In this document: piece by piece, positions 43,282-51,718 of the stretch
Numbering within the stretch: position 1 is the stretch's first letter
Layout of the letters: the number at the start of each line of letters is the position of its first letter
Origin: Bog-756 sp963777665
GTDB taxonomy: Bacteria > Actinomycetota > Acidimicrobiia > Acidimicrobiales > RAAP-2
Direction: 5' to 3'
Length of the DNA: 64,000 nt
NCBI GenBank assembly: GCA_963777665.1
Contig: CAVZRJ010000001.1
Location: forward strand, 682,001-746,000
Notes under the pieces: model-generated
Database searches by the model: none
Told to the model about the DNA's origin: nothing
What the model saw: only the letters and a program-made list of their open reading frames with translations
Made by a program: the position numbers and the translations under genes

Positions 43282-43764
43282 ATGGCGGGAGCCCGGATGC
43301 GCAAAGACAAACGGCTGGACTTGTTGCGGGGCGTGCCCCTGTTTTCGGCGTGCACCAAACGGGAGCTCACTGAGATCGAGGGTCTCACATCGATGATCGA
43401 CGTGAAGAAGGGCACCGAAGTAGCGACGTTCGGGACCCCCGGTCAGGAATTCTTCATCATCGTCGACGGTTCGGCAACCGCATCGCGCAACGGGCTCACG
43501 CTCGCGGTTCTCGGCCCTGGCTCGTTCTTCGGCGAGCTCGCACTCCTGGACGGCGGCGAACGCACGGCGACGGTGGTGGCCGACACCGATCTGACGCTCC
43601 TGGTGCTGTCGAGGCGCGAGTTCCGCTCCCTCCAGTCCACCGCACCGTCGGTCGCCTACAAGCTGCTGGTCGAGCTCGGCGCAAGGCTGCGCCAGGCGGA
43701 CGCCATGCTCGCCGACCTCGCGGACAGGGACTCCGCCGCACACGCTGCCCTCTCGTCGCTCTGA
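43282..43764 (+). CDS. Cyclic nucleotide-binding domain protein without a DNA-binding domain
   Basis: A 160-residue single CNB (Crp-type) domain. The phosphate-binding cassette FFGELALLDGGERTATVVAD near residues 90-110 has the Gly-Glu-Leu-Ala and Arg-Thr-Ala pattern needed to bind cAMP or cGMP. The helix-turn-helix that follows in Crp/Fnr proteins is missing, since the protein ends shortly after the C-helix (LLVELGARLRQADAMLADLA). It could sense cyclic nucleotide and act by contacts with other proteins. A possible alternative start is ATG 43297. A class III nucleotide cyclase is encoded at 54182. Confidence 0.88.
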   Translation: MAGARMRKDKRLDLLRGVPLFSACTKRELTEIEGLTSMIDVKKGTEVATFGTPGQEFFIIVDGSATASRNGLTLAVLGPGSFFGELALLDGGERTATVVADTDLTLLVLSRREFRSLQSTAPSVAYKLLVELGARLRQADAMLADLADRDSAAHAALSSL

Positions 43765-43944
43765 GGCCAGGTCCGCCTCGGTCCCGTCGACCCGGGCTCG
43801 TGTTCGGGCCCTCCTGGCCGGTCACCACCTGTTCACCGAAGCTTCAGCCATTCGTGACGGTGGCGTCACCGAGCGATTGGTAGAACGGTTGACGGTCAGA
43901 TGCACACCCTCCCCGGTGCGATTGTCGGCGGACCAGCGGGTTGC

Positions 43945-43985
43945 AGCGCCCCCGTGTCGGCCGGGCAGGCCGGCACGGGGGCGCT
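43945..43985. terminator. Strong intrinsic-type hairpin
   Basis: An 18-bp stem (left arm from 43945, AGCGCCCCCGTG..., right arm to 43985) with one G-T pair and a 5-base loop GGGCA. No T-tract follows, which is usual in GC-rich actinobacteria. It lies between the cyclic-nucleotide-binding gene and the convergent gene ending at 44047, so it can stop transcription from both sides. The rest of 43765-44046 holds nothing else recognised. Confidence 0.75.
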
Positions 43986-44046
43986 CCCCACAGGGGCCTC
44001 CATCGCCAGAAGCCCGGGTCGGCTCGCCCGAGCCTCGAGCCTCGGT

Positions 44047-45210
44047 TCACCAGAACGACGAGTCTGCGGTGAGACCAAGGTGCGGGAAGGTGCCCGCGAT
44101 GATGGGCTGGCAGTTACCCCATCCTTCGCCTCCATAGTCGAGATCACGTACGTGGACGAAGGTGTCCCGGAGCTGGTGCACCTCACGCGCGAGTCCCGGA
44201 TCGGAACAGTCCGTAAGCCGTTCCCCGTCGATGTGGAGCTCACCGCGCCACTCGCCGTGGTGGTGACCCCTCCACCCGAAGTACAGCCCGACGCCGAGAT
44301 GGAACCCGGTCTGGGTCGGCACCTCGAATTGGAAGTGGCGCTCGCCGCCCTCCTCCATCTGCGCGGTCACCGTGCCTCCGAGGAGCCGCCGGTTCGCCGG
44401 ATCGTAGGACAGGTCGAGAACGACGTCACCGACCCGCTCGACCCGGCCGTCCGGGTGCTCGATTCCCCCGATCACCGTCCGGTGCGCCCGGCCGAACCCC
44501 TGTATGTCTACCAGGTGCAGGAACAGTCCCCAATGGTTTCCGTCGGGGTCCTGCATGAGCACCGGGCTCCAGATCATCTGGAAGTCCATATCCGAGACCG
44601 GGTTGAACGGGTCGGTGTCGGTCGGGGGCACGCCGACGTCGTACCGCACGCCCCAGGAGTGGTCTCGGGTCGAGACCCACTCGTCCCGGTCGATGACCTG
44701 TCGCTCTCCGTCGATCTCGACCCAACCAGAGGCGAGCCCGATCTGGTGATAGCGCACCAACTCGGCGCTCACCCGGTACCCGAGCGGCGCTCGCTGGTGG
44801 GTACGCTCCTCCAGGGCGGGCGGCAGGACCGCTTCGAAGACCCAGTCGAACGCCAGGGGTTGGCACTCGTTGGCCTCGAGGGCGAACCGGATCAGTTTCA
44901 TCGGTTCCAGCACCTCGTACCGAACCGGTCCCACCACCGTCCGGTCCGGGTCGGGGAAGAGTCTGCGGCTTCCCCGCACGGTCGTCTGCTCGACGCCACG
45001 CGAGACGCCCGCATAGCCGTCCAGGACGTTTCGGTTGGTGTACTTACCGAGGCCGAAGCCGAGCTGGAGGCTCCCGTCCCGTTTTGCCGCCATCGCGCAG
45101 ACCTTCTCGGTCCAGGAGGGATCGCTCGGTCCGACGGTGGAGAAGGTGTCGGGGATCTGGTGGTTGAAGCCCTCGTCGGCCGGTCCCAGCGGCCCGATCG
45201 GATTGGCCAT
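44047..45210 (-). CDS. Lipocalin-like (CrtC/AttH-type) hypothetical protein
   Basis: A 387-residue protein without signal peptide or membrane helix. Its pattern of alternating beta strands with STRDHSWGVRYDVG, MIWSPVLMQDPDGNHWGLFL and DVVLDLSYDPANRR resembles the AttH/CrtC-like double-lipocalin proteins (DUF7064/7065 group) that are often found next to steroid or terpenoid catabolism genes. I do not recognise a catalytic motif. ATG 45210 has GGGAGGGAAG upstream. It shares a strand with the cupin gene 157 bases upstream, and the pair may be one operon. Function is unknown. Confidence 0.65.
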   Translation of the reverse strand: MANPIGPLGPADEGFNHQIPDTFSTVGPSDPSWTEKVCAMAAKRDGSLQLGFGLGKYTNRNVLDGYAGVSRGVEQTTVRGSRRLFPDPDRTVVGPVRYEVLEPMKLIRFALEANECQPLAFDWVFEAVLPPALEERTHQRAPLGYRVSAELVRYHQIGLASGWVEIDGERQVIDRDEWVSTRDHSWGVRYDVGVPPTDTDPFNPVSDMDFQMIWSPVLMQDPDGNHWGLFLHLVDIQGFGRAHRTVIGGIEHPDGRVERVGDVVLDLSYDPANRRLLGGTVTAQMEEGGERHFQFEVPTQTGFHLGVGLYFGWRGHHHGEWRGELHIDGERLTDCSDPGLAREVHQLRDTFVHVRDLDYGGEGWGNCQPIIAGTFPHLGLTADSSFW

Positions 45211-45367
45211 GGTGCTTCCCTCCCTGGTGCGTCGGGCCGCGATCCGGCGGCGGTTCATCCTCGGTGCGGCCCGCTCCCGTGCTTCCAGCACAACCGCAGG
45301 CCGGTCCCGTGCCCCAGCTATGCCAGCCTGTCGAAGGCGTCGGGCACGGTGGTCCGACGCAGGTTCC

Positions 45368-45823
45368 TCATCCCACCAGGACCTTCGGCGGCGGAAAGCC
45401 CTCTGCTTCGCAGAGCGCCACGTAGGCGGCCAACGTCCCCGCTCCGTCGAACACGCTCTCCACGTTGCCGTCGGCGTCGAGGTTGAGGTTGACCCCGTAC
45501 ATCTGGAACCAGACCCGTGTCTGGTCTTCGACGCACTGCAGCGTGTGTACCGACCCCGCAGGCTCGTAGAGAAACGACCCGGCATGATTCACGTAGTCGT
45601 ACTCCTTGTACCGCCACCCACCAGAAGCGGTGTACGCGTAGACGGGGCCGGTGTGGCGGTGGGTCTGGACCTCGTAGCCGGCCTGGAAGATGTTCTCGAC
45701 GATCCAGAGCCCCTCTTCGGGCTTGACCTGGATCACCTTGAGCTTGTTGCCGTCGCCGATGTCGACGAACGGGAGATCGTCGGCCCCGATGTGCACCGCC
45801 GTCGGAATCTCCAATTGGGTCAT
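45368..45823 (-). CDS. Cupin protein, 2,4'-dihydroxyacetophenone dioxygenase-like
   Basis: A 151-residue single-domain cupin. The metal motif is TQTHRHTGPVYAYTASGGWR (with H-x-H and the later Glu position in YKEYDYV), followed by the second-motif His in PAGSVHTLQC. The HRHTGPV context matches the ChrR-like/dihydroxyacetophenone dioxygenase group that cleaves C-C bonds in aromatic ketones. ATG 45823 has GGAGGGAT upstream. The neighbour at 44047 may share its pathway. The enzyme name is by motif resemblance only. Confidence 0.78.
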   Translation of the reverse strand: MTQLEIPTAVHIGADDLPFVDIGDGNKLKVIQVKPEEGLWIVENIFQAGYEVQTHRHTGPVYAYTASGGWRYKEYDYVNHAGSFLYEPAGSVHTLQCVEDQTRVWFQMYGVNLNLDADGNVESVFDGAGTLAAYVALCEAEGFPPPKVLVG

Positions 45824-45946
45824 GACGTTGCGATCCCTCCGATCGGTGTGCCGGCAGTCGTAGCCGGCACCGGCAGCTACTCGGAGCAACTCTATTCGCC
45901 AGCCCGGGCGAGAGTCCCGACCGGCCAGCTCCCGCCACTCCTGGCG

Positions 45947-47386
45947 CTACCCGAAGGCGTGCACCTTGTCGGCAGACGGGGCCAGGAGCAACCCGTCGCC
46001 GATGGAGGGGGTCGGGAAGTGGTTGGCAACGCTTCCGATGGAGAACTGCACCAGTGGTTTGCCGGTGTCCCGGCCGAGCCCGAACAGGACCCCGCCGTGG
46101 CTGATGGTCCATACCAGCGCGCCTGCGACGATCGGCGGACCCGATGAGCCCGACGAGGACTGCCAGAGCACGGTCAGCTTCGCCGGCGAGGCGGTCACCT
46201 GGACCGCCATGATGCCATTCGAACACGGGACGTAGACCGTCTGGCCTGCGATGGCAGTACCCCCGTCCACGGTCGAGCCGCAGAACGAGCTCAGTCGGGC
46301 CAGCGAATGGCCGACCCCGCCGAGGTGCGCTCCACTCAGGAGATACGCCGTCTCCGACTTGCCGGCCTGGAAGACGAGTCCGTCGGCGAACAGTGCCGGT
46401 GACGAAGACCCGAGGTCCAAGTCGAGTCCGTTGTCCGAGGCCCACGTCGACGGGGCGAAGAACTGCAGCGGTCGCAACGCCGAGGACAGTTGGATGACTG
46501 AGTCGCTGTAGTCGGGCGAGGAGCCTGAGGTGTTCGAGCCGTTTCCGGTCGCCACCCAGATGTCTCCGGAGCTGTCGACAGCCGGGGCGGCTCCGCCCAT
46601 CCAGACGGCCCCCTGGTCGTTTCCGGCAGCGCTGTCGACCTCGAAGGTGCGCAGGGCCCCGCCGGACGCCGGCACCCCCACCACCCAACCGTGATAGGTC
46701 GAGCAGTCACCGGCGTTCCCCCCGTACCCGATGATCACCTGACCCCCCGACAAGGTGAGCGCGGCGCGTTGGAGCTGGGCTGCGTGGTCCGAGCCCGGCG
46801 GATCCACGCCCTGGTCGAGGAGCACCTTCCCGGTCGTCAACGAGAGACCGACCAGATGATGGGAGATCGACTGGCCGGCGTACTCGTCGGCGACCGCGAA
46901 GACCTCGTTGCGGGCGGCGTCGATCACGGGAGTCGAGGTGATGCCGACCACCGGGCTGATGTCCCCGCACGGCAGGCGGCCCGCCGGCACCGGCGTTCCG
47001 AGATGCCGTGACCAGAGGATGGTCCCCTTCGTCGCGGCATCGAGTGCGTAGACCGTGTCGTTCTCGGTGGCGACGACGACGGTGGTCCCAAGAACGAGGG
47101 GTTCGCCGTAGAGCTGCCCGTCCAACGCCGACGAGGTCCAGACCGCCTTCGCGGACTGGTAGGAGTCCGTTCCCGTTGCAATCCCGGCCCCGGAGAACGT
47201 GCGATGGTAGACGGGCCAGTTCGAGGTCGATCCAGCGGGAACGCTGTGGCGTCCTGCAGCAAAGCTCGGGAGTGCAGCCGCACCGGTGACGAGCACGCTC
47301 GCCACAACGCACAGAGCGACGAGCTGCGTTCTCCTCCGGCGTGACCTCGGGTCCGTCGTGCGGACCTCGGCGTTGACGGATCTCAT
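45947..47386 (-). CDS. Secreted PQQ-like beta-propeller repeat protein
   Basis: A 479-residue exported protein. The signal peptide is at about residues 20-45 (QLVALCVVASVLVTGAAALPS). The body has PQQ/YxxD-type propeller repeats, for example TVVVATENDTVYALDAATKG, DIWVATGNGSNTSG and GPPIVAGALVWTISHGGVLF, with VHAFG closing the circle. No quinoprotein dehydrogenase active-site motif or haem site is visible. It is probably a structural or binding propeller outside the cell. Start ATG 47386 follows GGAGG; an ATG at 47434 would add 16 residues without a better signal. Confidence 0.82.
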   Translation of the reverse strand: MRSVNAEVRTTDPRSRRRRTQLVALCVVASVLVTGAAALPSFAAGRHSVPAGSTSNWPVYHRTFSGAGIATGTDSYQSAKAVWTSSALDGQLYGEPLVLGTTVVVATENDTVYALDAATKGTILWSRHLGTPVPAGRLPCGDISPVVGITSTPVIDAARNEVFAVADEYAGQSISHHLVGLSLTTGKVLLDQGVDPPGSDHAAQLQRAALTLSGGQVIIGYGGNAGDCSTYHGWVVGVPASGGALRTFEVDSAAGNDQGAVWMGGAAPAVDSSGDIWVATGNGSNTSGSSPDYSDSVIQLSSALRPLQFFAPSTWASDNGLDLDLGSSSPALFADGLVFQAGKSETAYLLSGAHLGGVGHSLARLSSFCGSTVDGGTAIAGQTVYVPCSNGIMAVQVTASPAKLTVLWQSSSGSSGPPIVAGALVWTISHGGVLFGLGRDTGKPLVQFSIGSVANHFPTPSIGDGLLLAPSADKVHAFG

Positions 47387-47613
47387 CCTCGGCACCTCCA
47401 CCACCGGTACGGGTCGACGCACCCTGTCCGCCATCCCCGGTCTGGTTCCGGCGGTCGGCTCACACGATACCGACCCGGAGCGGGCACGGTGACCCCGACC
47501 ACGCTGTCACGATCCGGTCACGCGAGGATCGCCGGGGTGTCATCCACTCCGCCGAGGGCGACCAGGAGCGCTGTCAGCTGCGCAGGCTCCGCTCGCCACC
47601 ACATCCAGCGCCC

Positions 47614-47760
47614 AAGCGGATCGACATCGCCGCAACAGCGATCTTCGATGGCATGACGGTCGAGCAGATGAGTGACCTGGACCTCTCCTACACACCTCCA
47701 CTGGGGAGCCCCATGGACGCTGTGCAGATGGGGGCGCACGCCTGGGTCAGTCGGCTCTGA
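47614..47760 (+). pseudogene. C-terminal remnant of an NADH oxidase/CoA-disulfide reductase-type flavoprotein
   Basis: The frame ending at the TGA 47758-47760 reads KRIDIAATAIFDGMTVEQMS, DLDLSYTPPLGSP, then DAVQMGAHAWVSRL. This is the conserved C-terminus of FAD-dependent pyridine nucleotide-disulfide oxidoreductases of the Nox/CoADR type (DLDLSYAPPF...W-D-P/A-V). No matching N-terminal part exists upstream; the frame before 47611 is not similar. It is therefore a gene relic. The rest of 47435-47880 has nothing else I recognise. Confidence 0.7.
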
Positions 47761-47880
47761 CTCTGTCCGGGGGTGCAGCCTCAGACCCTTTGGTGAGGAG
47801 TACGCAGGTCGAGTGAACTTGCGCCGGCGATTCGACGGTACTGGACTCGGCAGGACGGCCTCAAGGAAGATGAGTGACCG

Positions 47881-48912
47881 ATGAAGTTCGACACTCAGCT
47901 GGCTGACTGCGAGGCGGCCCCCGACCACGCTCGCCGACTCGAGGACCTCGGTCTCGACGGCGCGTTCAGCTTCGAAGGGCCGCACGACGTGTTCACCCCG
48001 CTGATCCTCGCTGCCGGAGCCACCCACTCGCTCGAGCTGGCCACGAACGTGGCGATCGCGTTTCCGCGCAACCCGATCCAGTTGGCTCACCAGGCGAACG
48101 ATCTCCAGCTCCTGTCGAAGGGTCGCTTCACCCTCGGGCTCGGCACCCAGGTCAAAGCCCAGATCGAACGCAGGTACGGAGTCGAGTTCGAGCGGCCGGT
48201 CGCACGCATGCGGGACAAGGTGGCCGCCCTCCGGGCGATCTTTCACTCATGGGAGACCGGCGAGCGCCTCGACTTTCGCGGGGAGTTCTCCTCCCACACG
48301 CTCATGACCCCGACGTTCAATCCGGGGCCCAATCCCTACGGAATGCCCCCGATCGCCATCGGAGGGCTCGGGCCCCAGATGGTGCGTCTGGCCGCGGAGG
48401 TGGCCGACGGGCTGCTCGTGATGCCCTTCAACACCGCGGGACACTTCCACGAGCGGACACTCCCATCGATCGAGGAGGGTCTGCGCCGCGGTGGCCGTTC
48501 CCGCAGCGATCTCGAGGTGACCGCCGAGGTGATCGTGTGCTGCGGGAGAGACGACGCTGAGCTCGAGACCGCCAGGTCCGGCTGCCGCTGGCTCCTCGCG
48601 TTCTACGGGTCCACACCGGCGTACAGACCGGTCCTCGAGGTCGAGGGGTGGGAGGACATGCAGCCCGAGCTCAACAGCTTGTCCAAGGCCGGTCGCTGGG
48701 ACGAGATGCCGTCCCGTATCGATGACACGATGCTGGCATCGTTGGCTGCGGTCGGCTCCCCCAAGGAGGTCGCAGCGACGATTGCAGACCGATTCGGTGG
48801 GGTCGCAGAGCGGGTCGCCTTCTACGCGCCCTACCAGGTGACCGAGGACGTCGTCGGGGAGCTGGTCGACGCGCTCAAGGCCGCTCACGGCCCCGGGGCC
48901 AGCACTGCGTGA
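47881..48912 (+). CDS. LLM-class F420-dependent oxidoreductase
   Basis: A 343-residue luciferase-like TIM barrel. It starts MKFDTQLADCEAAPDHARRL and has LATNVAIAFPRNPIQLAHQA with the LLM-type loop, LLSKGRFTLGLGTQVKAQIE, and PPIAIGGLGPQMVRLAAEVA. The GLGTQV segment and overall pattern match the TIGR03617 group of probable F420-dependent enzymes. Cofactor use is supported by the F420 reductase gene at 32979. Its GTGA overlap with the next gene shows coupling to an enoyl-CoA hydratase, suggesting a role in degradation of an acyl-CoA-linked substrate. Confidence 0.9.
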   Translation: MKFDTQLADCEAAPDHARRLEDLGLDGAFSFEGPHDVFTPLILAAGATHSLELATNVAIAFPRNPIQLAHQANDLQLLSKGRFTLGLGTQVKAQIERRYGVEFERPVARMRDKVAALRAIFHSWETGERLDFRGEFSSHTLMTPTFNPGPNPYGMPPIAIGGLGPQMVRLAAEVADGLLVMPFNTAGHFHERTLPSIEEGLRRGGRSRSDLEVTAEVIVCCGRDDAELETARSGCRWLLAFYGSTPAYRPVLEVEGWEDMQPELNSLSKAGRWDEMPSRIDDTMLASLAAVGSPKEVAATIADRFGGVAERVAFYAPYQVTEDVVGELVDALKAAHGPGASTA

Positions 48913-49706
48913 CCTACGACTCGATCCTCCTCGACGTCGACGGTGGCATCGCAACGATCACACTCAACCGGCCCGAGGTGCGCAATGCCTTCGGGGACGG
49001 CATGGGTGACGAGCCCGCCGACGCGTTCCGTACCTGCGACGGGGACGATCGGATCCGGGTGGTCGTCGTGACCGGCACGCCTCCGGCGTTCTGCGTGGGT
49101 GCCGATCTCTCCGGAGGAGAGGACACGTTCGCCAAGCGCGAGGAGTCGAGCTTCAGCGCCGCCGCAGTTCCGATGCCCGCGTGGAAGGTGCGCAAGCTGG
49201 TCATCGCCGCGGTCAACGGTCACGCCATCGGGGTGGGGCTGACGCTCACCCTCCAGTGCGACATCCGCATCTTCGCCACCGACGCCAAGTACGGCATCCT
49301 CCAGACGCGGCGCGGAGTGATGGGGGACGCCTTCTCCCACTGGACGCTCCCGAGGATCGTCGGACAGTCGGCAGCCGCGGACACCCTGCTGACCGGACGT
49401 ACCTTCGACGGGACCGAAGCTAGGGAGTTGGGGATCTGCAGCCGGGCGCTCCCCTCCGACCAGGTCCTCGCGGCCGCGGTCGACCTCGCCCGTGACGTGG
49501 CGGCGAACACGGCCCCGCTCTCAGTGGCCGCCAGCAAGGAGTTGCTGTGGTCCACCTGGGAGCTCTCCGCCGACGAGGTCGAGCGGCGGGAGACCGCCCT
49601 CCACCATGAGCTCATGGACCACCCCGATGCGCGTGAGGGTGTCCTCTCCTATCTCGAGCAGCGGACACCCCGCTGGCAGGGCACCCTCACGCCCCGCTCT
49701 TCTTGA
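48909..49706 (+). CDS. Enoyl-CoA hydratase/isomerase family protein
   Basis: A 265-residue crotonase-fold enzyme. The CoA-binding and oxyanion segments are NRPEVRNAFGDGM, FCVGADLSGGEDTF and VNGHAIGVGLTLTLQCDIRI. The two catalytic Glu positions of mitochondrial hydratase are not clearly kept: QTRRGVMGDAFSHWTLPRIV has Gly-Asp at that site. It may therefore be an isomerase or hydrolase-like crotonase. It starts at GTG 48909 inside the preceding gene's stop. Length is normal. Confidence 0.9.
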   Translation: MTYDSILLDVDGGIATITLNRPEVRNAFGDGMGDEPADAFRTCDGDDRIRVVVVTGTPPAFCVGADLSGGEDTFAKREESSFSAAAVPMPAWKVRKLVIAAVNGHAIGVGLTLTLQCDIRIFATDAKYGILQTRRGVMGDAFSHWTLPRIVGQSAAADTLLTGRTFDGTEARELGICSRALPSDQVLAAAVDLARDVAANTAPLSVAASKELLWSTWELSADEVERRETALHHELMDHPDAREGVLSYLEQRTPRWQGTLTPRSS

Positions 49707-49743
49707 GCGCCAATCCCCGCGGAACTGGGTTCGTACCAGCCCC

Positions 49744-50604
49744 ATGACGCGCCATTTCTGCCGCATTGGCTCGTCGCAGAAGGATGTGTGCCTGCGTCGA
49801 GCGCCCCGACGCATCGGGACGGCAGCATGGCTCGGCGTCGTGGTCCTGCTGGCCGGATGCAGCCCGATGACGACGACCATGCCGGGTCAGGGACCGTATC
49901 CATCCGCCAGGTCCTTCGACGGCCTGCCCCAGGTCGGGGCTCTCTTTTCCGGATCCTCCGATGCTGGGCCGCACTTCTGCACGGCCAGTGTCGTGCAGAG
50001 CCCGGCGCACAACCTGCTCATCACCGCGGCGCACTGCCTGGCGGGCACTGGCACCAATGTGCGCTTCGTTCCCATGTATCACGATGGGCTCGCGCCCTAT
50101 GGAACCTGGACGGTTGAGGCTGCCTACGTCAGTCCCAGCTGGCTCACCGGCCAGGATCCCCACGAGGACTTCGCCTTTCTGACGGTCGCGCCACACACGC
50201 TGCACGGCAAGAAGGTCAACGTGGAGGACGTCGTCGGCGGTGATCGGCTCGAGACGTCAAGGGGATTCACCGTGCGGGCTACGGTCGTCGGCTACCCGCT
50301 GGGAACCGGCGGTCGACCGATCGAGTGCACGAACGGCGTCTACGACCATCTCGGGTTTCCGGCGTTCGACTGCGACGGGTACGTCGACGGCACGAGTGGT
50401 GCGCCATGGCTCGTCGACGTCAACCAGGCCACACGCCGAGGAGAGCTCTACGGCATCATCGGCGGGCTCCACCAAGGTGGATGCACTCCGGACATCTCGT
50501 ATTCGTCGTCCTTCGGTGCGGCCACCACCGCCACGTATCAACGTGCCGTGCGCGGCGGACCGGGTGACATCGTGCCGGCTGCCGGCAGCGATGGCTGCGA
50601 GTAG
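49744..50604 (+). CDS. Trypsin-like serine protease lipoprotein
   Basis: A 286-residue S1-type protease. The N-terminus has a hydrophobic segment and lipobox GVVVLLAGCSPM, so it is likely membrane-anchored outside the cell. The triad is His in LLITAAHCLAGTG, Asp in HEDFAFLTVAP, and Ser in GYVDGTSGAPWLVDV; the usual GDSGGP is replaced by GTSGAPW, as in some streptomycete secreted proteases. Start ATG 49744 gives MTRHFCRIG. Paired cysteines (FCTASV, HCLA, ECTN, DCDG) suggest disulfides. Its stop abuts the convergent gene's stop at 50605. Confidence 0.87.
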   Translation: MTRHFCRIGSSQKDVCLRRAPRRIGTAAWLGVVVLLAGCSPMTTTMPGQGPYPSARSFDGLPQVGALFSGSSDAGPHFCTASVVQSPAHNLLITAAHCLAGTGTNVRFVPMYHDGLAPYGTWTVEAAYVSPSWLTGQDPHEDFAFLTVAPHTLHGKKVNVEDVVGGDRLETSRGFTVRATVVGYPLGTGGRPIECTNGVYDHLGFPAFDCDGYVDGTSGAPWLVDVNQATRRGELYGIIGGLHQGGCTPDISYSSSFGAATTATYQRAVRGGPGDIVPAAGSDGCE

Positions 50605-51402
50605 TCAGGCTTCGATCAGCTGCGCTGCGAGTCCACGAAGCTCGCCGTCCTCGTCAGACCACGTCGCGGCCGAACCGAAACCGCATGCCTCGAGCGTCGC
50701 AGCAAGCCCCCGATCCTGTTCACCTCCGACTTCGGTCAGGAGCCAGCCGCCCGGTCGGAGGAGATCGGCGACCGAGGCGACGACCCGACGAACGAGATCG
50801 AGACCGTCCCTGCCCCCATCCAGCGCGACGCGAGGCTCGTGTCGCTGGACGTCTGCCGGCAGAAAGCGGAGGTCAGCGGTCGGGACGTAGGGCGCCACGG
50901 CCGTCACCACATCAAAGGCGCGCCGAGCGAATGGCTGACCGAGGTCGCCCACGACTGCGGGCACGCCATTCCGACGAGCACAATCCGCCGCCAAGTGGTC
51001 CGAATCGACCGCCACGACCGTTGCGCCTGGCACTGACGCCATCAGATGGACGGCCACCGCACCCGAGCCGGTGCACAGATCCACAGCTCGGGACGTTCGG
51101 TCACCGCGTGCCATGAGCTCGGCGGCACGGGTGGCCAATTCCTCCGACTGGATCCGAGGGACATAGACCCCCGGATCGACGCTCAGTGTGTGACCGCAGA
51201 AGCGCATCGTGCCCGTGATCCATGCCAAGGGCTCACCGGCCTCGCGGCGTCTGAGGGATGCCTCGAGGTTGGTCTCGTCGCGGGCAGCACCAATCAATTC
51301 TTCGGCTTCTTCCTCAGCGGCAAGGCAGCCCGCTGCGATCAGCCGGTCGGTCACGGCGGCAGCGCTCAGCGAAGGCGGACCCATGGCACCATTGTGAAAC
51401 AT
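50605..51402 (-). CDS. PrmC/HemK-related putative protein-(glutamine-N5) methyltransferase
   Basis: A 265-residue SAM methyltransferase. The N-terminal helical domain (AAEEEAEELIGAARDETNLE, AGEPLAWITGTMRFCGHTLS) and the fold with VDLCTGSGAVAVHLMAS match PrmC. The catalytic NPPY is replaced by AVAPYVPTADL, the APYVP variant of the PrmC-related group (TIGR03704) in actinobacteria, here with Val in place of the Asn. The substrate is therefore probably not release factors and is unknown. An alternative start is ATG 51384. The true prmC is not in the window. Confidence 0.85.
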   Translation of the reverse strand: MFHNGAMGPPSLSAAAVTDRLIAAGCLAAEEEAEELIGAARDETNLEASLRRREAGEPLAWITGTMRFCGHTLSVDPGVYVPRIQSEELATRAAELMARGDRTSRAVDLCTGSGAVAVHLMASVPGATVVAVDSDHLAADCARRNGVPAVVGDLGQPFARRAFDVVTAVAPYVPTADLRFLPADVQRHEPRVALDGGRDGLDLVRRVVASVADLLRPGGWLLTEVGGEQDRGLAATLEACGFGSAATWSDEDGELRGLAAQLIEA

Positions 51403-51658
51403 CTCGGGAGCATCGGATCAGTCACGGAGTGCCTGATTGGTGCAGACGCTCGTCGCCACTCGCTTCTGACGGCTCAGGTCCCGCCGATCCCCTCCCCGGC
51501 CGCCCGCTTCCCTTCGTCCCACTGCGTCCCTGATTCGGGCACTTCCGCCGCCAGCGTCCACGACGTTGTTGCAGCGCAGCGGTTGGACCCCCGTCGTTGG
51601 CTCGTCCGGCTGCCATCCCCGTCCAAGCACTGTCAGTGTCCTACGCGCTTTCGGGCGC

Positions 51659-51691
51659 GGAGAGGCCCCCGGCTGTGCCGGGGGCCTCTCC
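51659..51691. terminator. Perfect 15-bp GC hairpin terminator
   Basis: The arms are 51659-51673 (GGAGAGGCCCCCGGC) and 51677-51691 with a three-base loop TGT. There is no T-tract on either side. It lies just downstream (minus strand) of the secreted small-protein gene that ends at 51719. The remainder of the gap 51403-51658 holds no gene I can support. Confidence 0.75.
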
Positions 51692-51718
51692 CACACTCCC
51701 GCGTGTCTTGAGGACGAC

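Noticed and set aside
47518..48246. A 242-codon minus-strand gene
   Set aside because: It overlaps the start of the well-supported F420-dependent enzyme gene on the other strand and shows no family motif.
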